DNA of 11,494 bases from an uncultured Eubacteriales bacterium (GTDB lineage Bacteria > Bacillota > Clostridia > Oscillospirales > CAG-272). Below the pieces are notes generated by a model, which worked only from the letters and a program-made list of their open reading frames with translations, was not told the origin of the DNA and did no database searches. Of the stretch, positions 6,489-11,494 are shown piece after piece. Location: contig CABPZV010000055.1 of the NCBI GenBank assembly GCA_902462015.1, forward strand, positions 1 to 11,494. Direction: 5' to 3'. Within the stretch, counting starts at the first letter, position 1, and each line of letters begins with the position of its first letter. Made by a program: the position numbers and the translations under genes.

Positions 6489-7367
6489 TTAGGGGTCGTT
6501 ATTGCCGGAGGTCATCACCACGCCAATCTTTTCCGTCCAAGCAGGACGCAGCTCCAAAATTCGCTTATAGATTTTCATAGCGATAGGTCTTGAATATGCC
6601 ACAATCATCGCCTTACCGGTGAGCAGATTCTCACGGTTGTTTTCGTAGTGGTCAAGAATATCGCCAACCAAAGAGTTAATGGTATTATCGTTACTGAGTA
6701 CAGCTTCCATCTTCCCAAGCTCACGCTTGCTTTTGTCAATGACTTCCTCGTCGGCATTGACTGCCATAATGTCGTACTCAGCATCTATCAGTTTCAAAGT
6801 CTGCTCGTCGAGGTTCAGCTTGATAACTCGGCTCTCGTAGTAAACAGGTCGAGTAGCGCCGTCCTCAACAGCCTGCGTCATTTCATAGACGTCAATGTAA
6901 TCACCGAACACTTCACGGGTGCTGCGGTCAGCAGAGGAAATCGGTGTTCCGGTAAAGCCGATATATGTAGCGTTTGGCAGGGTGTTGCGGATAACCCTTG
7001 CCGCACCAACTACACGCTTTGCAACTTCTTCGCCTTTCTCATTTTTGGTAATCCTTATTTTCTCGGCAAGTCCGTATTGACCGCGGTGCGCTTCGTCCGC
7101 CATTACCACGATGTTTCTGCGCTCTGAAAGAGACTCCGTAGACTCCTCAAACTTCTGCATAGTAGTAAAGATAATGCCGTTTGCCTGTCTGCCGGCAAGC
7201 AGTTTTTTCAAATGCTCTCGGCTTTCAGCGTGCATAGGCTCCTGCCTCAGAAAGTCATTGCACTTTGCAAACTGACCGTAAAGCTGGCCGTCAAGGTCGT
7301 TTCTGTCCGTCAGCACAACGACAGTAGGACTATCTAATGCTTCCTGCAAAAGATGTGCATAGAAAAC
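6489..7367 (-). pseudogene. hsdR: HsdR middle piece: helicase motifs Ia-III
   Basis: Homology resumes in the other frame at [11 protein letters not shown] near 7367; the open frame itself extends to 7406 with out-of-frame residues. It includes [14 protein letters not shown], the DEAH box in [13 protein letters not shown] and motif III in GFTGTPIS. It ends at TSGNNDP followed by TAA. The following bases continue in the same frame as EWREIIGNKHHKDEL, so the TAA replaces what was probably a GAA or similar codon. Confidence 0.85.
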
Positions 7368-8263
7368 ACCATAGACAGCGACTTTCCGCTGCCCTGCGTA
7401 TGCCAAAAGACGCCGCCCTTACCGTCGGTAACAGTGGCTTTCTTTGTAGAGACGATTGCTTTTCTGACTGCAAAATACTGATGGTATCCCGCAAGGATTT
7501 TGAAGATCTGCGTTCCCTCGTTAGAGAAGCAGATAAAGTTCTTGATAATATCAAGCAGCCTTTCTTTTTGGAACATACCCTCAAAGAAGGTGTCAAACTG
7601 TGCGTACTGTGTGTTTTCATAGCTGCCGTCTTTTGTTTTCCACTCCATAAAGCGGTCTTCGCCGGAGGTGATTGTGCCTGCTTTAGAGGTGAGCTGGTCG
7701 CTCATTACGCAGATTGCATTGTAGATAAACATTGACGGTATCTCGTGCATATAGTTTCTGAGCTGACGGTATGCTTCAGAAGCGTCAGTTTCCTCACGGG
7801 ACGGAGATTTTAACTCAATCAGCACCACCGGCAAACCGTTCAGGAATAGGATAACATCAGGGCGCTTATTACTGTTCTCAATAAAAGTCCACTGGTTCGC
7901 CACGATAAAGGAGTTATTGTCGGGATTTTTATAATCTACAAGATAGACGATAGAGGAACGCTCCTCACCGTCAACGAAATATCTAACGGGGATACCGTTC
8001 TGCAAATAGTCCATAAAGACAGAGTTCTTCTGTACAAGCTGGCCGTTCTCAAAGTTTTTCAGCTTGAACAGGGCGTCGCTGAGAGCGTCGGAAGGCAGCC
8101 CGCTATTGATACGCTGTAAGGAGTTCTCCAAAACCTCGTCATATAACGGACTGTAAAAGTCTCTTGGGGTATCAGGAGCGTATATGTACTCGTATCCTAA
8201 TTGGTTTCGAAACAGTTCGATTACAGAGTTTTCGTAATCGGCTTCTGTATATATTCCCAGCAT
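7334..8263 (-). pseudogene. hsdR: HsdR N-terminal piece: nuclease domain and Walker A
   Basis: This piece of about 309 residues holds the PD-(D/E)XK nuclease centre: D136 in RPDVILF, then E150 and K152 in VLIELKSP, followed by the AYRQLRNY block (about 165-172). Helicase motif I, HTQGSGKS, is at about 289-296. After SMVF (to residue 300) the frame changes and nine or so unrelated residues are read before a TAG. It retains all nuclease residues but no translocation motifs beyond Walker A. Confidence 0.88.
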
Positions 8264-8278
8264 AATATTTCCTCCCAA

Positions 8279-9784
8279 TCAATCTTCACACTCAAAGATT
8301 GATACAATTTTTTTAAATAGCAATGGAGCCTCTACAATTACCAACGCAATCTTTTCCCGAACCCTACTAACTCCTTGATAGAATAAATTAGGATATAGAT
8401 AATCAGGATTAGGATGTGGAATTCCTCGAAGAATGCCATCTTCATCATAGTAAAATGATTTATCCATAAGTAAAAGCACATTGTCGAACTCTTGTCCAAT
8501 CACATGATGTGTATCGTAGTCTTCCTCATACTGTGCGTATGGACTATACTGGTAATTTGATTTTGAATAATTTATAAAGACATATCCTTTGCCCCTATAA
8601 TAGCGGATTATCGATTTGGCTTCTTCCACAGTATTGGCATAGACAACATCGACGTTAGAATAATCCATTTTACAATGAGCTTTCTTATTCAAATTTCTTG
8701 CCGCTGTAATAAACGAAGCAAGCTCTTTGTTTGTCCTGATTTTTTCCGACAACTCAAAATCACCTGCAAGTGGTAATGTACGTATTTTCTGAACAATAGC
8801 ATTTCTGTTCTCGCATTGCGACAACACCTGCCCTGGATCTGATGAAAATACACATACTTTTCCTTCGGAGGAAACTTTATTACATATGTCATCAAATTGG
8901 TGAGGATAGATTCTGTGGGACTCATCCAATAGTATGTATTTGTACCCATCAACAACATCGAGACAATGCTTCAAATGTCCGGTAGAAACCACGCAGAAGT
9001 TATCAACTTCTTTGTTCAACAAATCATGACCTCTTGCCAGTTTCCCACAATGAATAATAAGGGTTCTACCTTTCTTTGAGAGTTCTTTTGCGATATCGTA
9101 AATCAGAAGTGTTTTACCTGTGCCGGGGCGGCCTGTTAAACTGATATAGCCAAAGGATGTAATTTCCGAAATAGCATCGAGGATTTTTTTCTTTATCTGC
9201 TCCTGAGCCTGTGTCAAAAAATACTCCCCTCGAATAAATTTCTCCGGTGTATTCAGCGGTGATACAAGAAATTCAGAGGCACGGAACATATTATCAATGT
9301 CTGTTTGATATCCTGATGCGAAATCCTTTACCTTGGTTATAATCTCATACAAACCGATCCTTGCCAAAGTCCCTTCATCCGTAAGTTTATAGCAGATCAT
9401 TGTATCCGTGACGATGGTGAAAAGAAAGTTCTTTTTTCCCAAATGAGCCAAGTAATGATTATTTCTTTGAAGCTGTGTGAGCATCTGATCTTCCGGCACA
9501 GCTTGACTTTTAAACTCTATGTTCAAAGACTCGGTGTCGGTAAATTTCAGTAAGTCAAACTCCTTCCCGATTTGGGGAATATGGTATCCGAAAAAGAAGC
9601 CGTCCATCATTTCAATGTTTACACCACAGGCAAAGAAGTCATCCACAATTTTCTTTAACGATTCGATCTCATGTTTCTTGGTTTTTCCATTATCCTTCCG
9701 CTTGGATGTATGTTGTTCAACCCTGTTAAAAGAAGATTCATCGTGAATGCGAGACTGCATATATAGATTGATCGGTTTTGTCAT
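8279..9784 (-). CDS. Predicted PD-(D/E)XK nuclease fused to a P-loop helicase, inserted in the hsd operon
   Basis: This 501-residue protein is not a standard hsd subunit. Residues about 40-170 look like a restriction-type nuclease domain: E75 and D77 in GKEFDLLKF, then E90 and K92 in NIEFKSQ, fit the D-x(n)-ExK pattern. From about 185 it is a superfamily 1-like ATPase: Walker A GRPGTGKT (218-225), Walker B ILLDESH (284-290), SDPGQ (315-319), a conserved arginine near EKIRTN (347-352), GQEFDNV (430-436) and QGVSRVRE (470-477). The last two resemble the end of DUF2075/UvrD-type ATPases. ATG follows GAGAGGG. It lies between hsdS and hsdR with 15-50 bp gaps, so it should be cotranscribed. A DNA- or RNA-targeting anti-phage role is inferred from position and domains. 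Its sequence appears more AT-rich than hsdR, suggesting insertion. Confidence 0.82.
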   Translation of the reverse strand: MTKPINLYMQSRIHDESSFNRVEQHTSKRKDNGKTKKHEIESLKKIVDDFFACGVNIEMMDGFFFGYHIPQIGKEFDLLKFTDTESLNIEFKSQAVPEDQMLTQLQRNNHYLAHLGKKNFLFTIVTDTMICYKLTDEGTLARIGLYEIITKVKDFASGYQTDIDNMFRASEFLVSPLNTPEKFIRGEYFLTQAQEQIKKKILDAISEITSFGYISLTGRPGTGKTLLIYDIAKELSKKGRTLIIHCGKLARGHDLLNKEVDNFCVVSTGHLKHCLDVVDGYKYILLDESHRIYPHQFDDICNKVSSEGKVCVFSSDPGQVLSQCENRNAIVQKIRTLPLAGDFELSEKIRTNKELASFITAARNLNKKAHCKMDYSNVDVVYANTVEEAKSIIRYYRGKGYVFINYSKSNYQYSPYAQYEEDYDTHHVIGQEFDNVLLLMDKSFYYDEDGILRGIPHPNPDYLYPNLFYQGVSRVREKIALVIVEAPLLFKKIVSIFECED

Positions 9785-9834
9785 ATATGATCCCTCTCTT
9801 TTGATTTTTCTACTATAAACAATAATTTAGCGGC

Positions 9835-11001
9835 TTAGAGCTGGATGTTGGAGACATCAATCTCCCCGGACATCAGCTTTGGGAGAAGGCTATCTCTCAG
9901 CGCGAAAAGCCGCTTATTCTCCGCTCTATAAGAACAAATCTGCTTAAGGATCGGTAAAGCAATGGCGTTGAAACCTTCCAGTTCTTCCTTTGAGGGAAGT
10001 ATAACAGGGTATGTCATAATCTGTTGCTTATCTCCACGAGGCATTTTCGTTCCTTTTGATCCAGCAACCATGAATGCGAAGAACTTGTCGGCATATAGCG
10101 TGCTGAATAGGTACGCCGCGTATTGTGATTGAACTGGCGTGAAGCAAAGAACATCGGTTGAGCAGCCGCACTTATCCTCGCAGTAGACAATCTTCTTAAA
10201 GTAAGGACGAATGTTGGAAATTAAGGTATCACCCTTATGACAAGCGGTGGTCTGCGGCGTAGTTGGAAGGCTCGTAGCCTCAGTTGATCCAGCTTTCCCC
10301 GACAGCATATTCTCCGTTGAGAAGTAAGTGCTAACATTCAGCTCGGAAACAGCTACTCTGTCTCTGGAATATAAGCAAATATCCGAGAGGATTCCCTGAT
10401 CTGCCGCCATGCTGACATCGCCAAACCGCTCTTGATATATCGTTTGCAAGAGAGCCGCTAAATTATTGTTTATCGCATTGTTAAGCTCGATTTTTTGATC
10501 TAATGAATAGAGAACCGAAACAATCCGATTTTGCTCCTCAATACTTGGCAAACAGATTTCCATTCGTTTTAATATCCAACCTGAAAGTCCGCCACGGGTA
10601 CTTGTTCCGTCTGAAAGTAATCTAAACTCCTCATATCGACTGTCTAAATTATAATACAAATATAATGGTAAAATTAGATTTTCTTTCGCTTTGCAAGCAA
10701 TTACTGACTGATTCATATATGTATCTGTCATAAGAAAGCTTGCTTGTCCACGGGTGTACCCTTGTCCAGCAGTTGCAATTACTGTGCAGCCTTTTGTAGC
10801 GAGTTTAGTCGAGGAATTTTCTACGCCCTTTTGTGTGATTTTTCTTTCAGTATCGTAAATAAAACGCTGTGATGTTTCCCCGGAAGAAAGCCATTTGAGA
10901 TTCCCGTTCCAGTAATCACTGTGCTTGGTTGACGGTGTTCCACCACTATATATTTTCACACACACATCATCCAAAGAGTAACTCTGCCATTCAGATTTCA
11001 T
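9835..11001 (-). CDS. hsdS: Type I restriction-modification specificity subunit S
   Basis: HsdS recognises the bipartite DNA target and docks two HsdM subunits; the complex methylates and, with HsdR, restricts. The 388-residue protein has two target recognition domains (about 5-150 and 204-345), each followed by a helical conserved region: IEEQNRIVSVLYSLDQKIE at about 154-172 and LFALRDSLLPKLMSGEIDV near the end. The start at 11001 (MKSEWQ) is preferred over a TTG two codons upstream because ATG is present and a GGGGG lies upstream inside hsdM. The start overlaps the hsdM end by 11 bases, indicating coupling. Length and both halves are complete, so recognition should be intact. The target sequence cannot be read from the protein. 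Confidence 0.93.
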   Translation of the reverse strand: MKSEWQSYSLDDVCVKIYSGGTPSTKHSDYWNGNLKWLSSGETSQRFIYDTERKITQKGVENSSTKLATKGCTVIATAGQGYTRGQASFLMTDTYMNQSVIACKAKENLILPLYLYYNLDSRYEEFRLLSDGTSTRGGLSGWILKRMEICLPSIEEQNRIVSVLYSLDQKIELNNAINNNLAALLQTIYQERFGDVSMAADQGILSDICLYSRDRVAVSELNVSTYFSTENMLSGKAGSTEATSLPTTPQTTACHKGDTLISNIRPYFKKIVYCEDKCGCSTDVLCFTPVQSQYAAYLFSTLYADKFFAFMVAGSKGTKMPRGDKQQIMTYPVILPSKEELEGFNAIALPILKQICSYRAENKRLFALRDSLLPKLMSGEIDVSNIQL

Positions 11002-11494
11002 ACCCAATCGCCCCCAGTTTTTTACGGATTTCGTCCTCCAACTCGTGGGACTTTTTGAACATCTCGGACAGTTCAGATGCCAGGCGGGTCATCTTTTCCT
11101 CAAACGGTTCTCCGTCATCTTCCTGTTCCTCTATGCCTACATATCTGCCCGGCGTCAGAATAAAGTCCTGCTTTTCGATTTTCTGAAGGTTGGCTACCGC
11201 ACAGAAGCCTTTTACTTCTTCAAGTGTTCCGTCTTGGAACTGTGCAAACGTATCTGCGAGCTTCTGTATATCCTCATCGGTAAAATCTCTGTGCTTGCGG
11301 TCTACCATATAACCCATTTTGCGGGCGTCGATAAACAGCGTTTTGCCCTTCTGCTTCTTGTTCTTTGAGATGAACCAGAGCGTGACCGGAATGGTTACGC
11401 TGTAAAAAAGCTGAGTGGGCAGGGCAACAATACCTTCCACAAGGTCAGCCTGAATGATATTCTTTCTGATTTCGCCCTCGCCGCTGGACTGAGA
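10991..11494 (-). CDS. hsdM: Type I DNA methyltransferase subunit M, 3' part
   Basis: Only the last 167 codons lie in the window; the frame is open to the edge. The segment GEGEIRKNIIQADLVEG followed by IVALPTQLFYSVTIPVTLWF is the typical HsdM region after the catalytic NPPF motif, and the tail (about KMTRLASELSEMFKKSHELEDEIRKKL) is the helical C-terminus that contacts HsdS. The S-adenosylmethionine-binding and NPPF catalytic motifs lie outside the window, so activity cannot be judged. It is the first visible gene of the operon; the promoter is also outside. Confidence 0.94.
   Translation of the reverse strand, partial: SQSSGEGEIRKNIIQADLVEGIVALPTQLFYSVTIPVTLWFISKNKKQKGKTLFIDARKMGYMVDRKHRDFTDEDIQKLADTFAQFQDGTLEEVKGFCAVANLQKIEKQDFILTPGRYVGIEEQEDDGEPFEEKMTRLASELSEMFKKSHELEDEIRKKLGAIGYEI

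Larger units (their letters stand above)
5190..8263 (-). pseudogene. hsdR: Type I restriction endonuclease subunit R, broken by a frameshift and a stop codon
   Basis: HsdR is the motor and nuclease subunit of type I restriction enzymes; it translocates DNA using ATP and cuts away from the site. Joined across its lesions the gene encodes about 1,020 residues, the normal family length, with natural N- and C-termini. It starts at the ATG at 8263, preceded by GGGAGGA 8 bases upstream, rather than a TTG at 8278. It follows the nuclease-helicase gene by 15 bp in the same operon. Two lesions separate it into three pieces: a frameshift at 7362-7366 and an ochre codon at 6489-6491. No ribosome site precedes either downstream piece. 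Because ATP-binding and later helicase motifs end up on different polypeptides, restriction should be lost. Sequencing error remains possible for either lesion. Confidence 0.9.

Noticed and set aside
6648..7127. 159-codon + strand ORF opposite hsdR
   Set aside because: It is the antisense shadow of a strongly conserved HsdR helicase region.
11045..11368. 107-codon + strand ORF opposite hsdM
   Set aside because: Antisense shadow of the conserved HsdM C-terminal region, with no ribosome site of its own considered credible.
1..11494. tRNA, rRNA or CRISPR array
   Set aside because: No cloverleaf with a TTCGA-type arm, rRNA core sequence or regularly spaced repeat was seen by eye on either strand; a short or divergent one could be missed.

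Overview
The window looks like accessory DNA from a gut-type Firmicute, probably class Clostridia. This rests on the Tn4451-type mobilisation and TnpV proteins, AT-rich intergenic DNA, strong AGGAGG-type ribosome sites, sigma-A-like promoters and a type I restriction operon of the kind common in that group. It is a genome inference; no marker gene is present.

Left part (1-3250, all + strand). A MobV/TnpZ-type relaxase is followed after 9 bp by TnpV, and together they form the end of a mobilisable element. Next comes a compact cassette: a MarR-family regulator, two paralogous RNHCP-type zinc-binding proteins joined by ATGA start/stop overlaps, and a 56-residue cysteine-rich KTR-type protein. 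The cassette promoter is a perfect consensus (TTGACA, 17 bp, TATAAT). An 18-bp perfect-arm palindrome fills its spacer, and a second similar palindrome covers the -10 and start region, which strongly suggests MarR autoregulation of the whole cassette.

Middle part (3250-5190). About 1.2 kb without a convincing protein gene carries a candidate terminator for the cassette and a clear minus-strand transcription unit: consensus promoter, about 235 nt of RNA and a 14-bp terminator hairpin. This candidate small RNA displays UCCUCC, the complement of a Shine-Dalgarno sequence, in a hairpin loop. A TetR-family regulator follows on the + strand with its own terminator. Beyond it lies a very long perfect hairpin resembling two head-to-head IS3/IS150-type ends.

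Right part (5190-11494, all - strand). A type I restriction-modification operon runs leftward: hsdM (3' part only, cut by the window edge), hsdS, an inserted gene for a predicted PD-(D/E)XK nuclease fused to a P-loop helicase, and hsdR. HsdR is full length by homology (about 1,020 codons) but broken twice, by a frameshift just after Walker A and by an in-frame ochre codon before helicase motif V. Methylation and sequence recognition may therefore survive while restriction is lost, unless the lesions are sequencing errors. The nuclease-helicase gene between hsdS and hsdR and the MarR/RNHCP/KTR cassette are the best candidates for undescribed biology.
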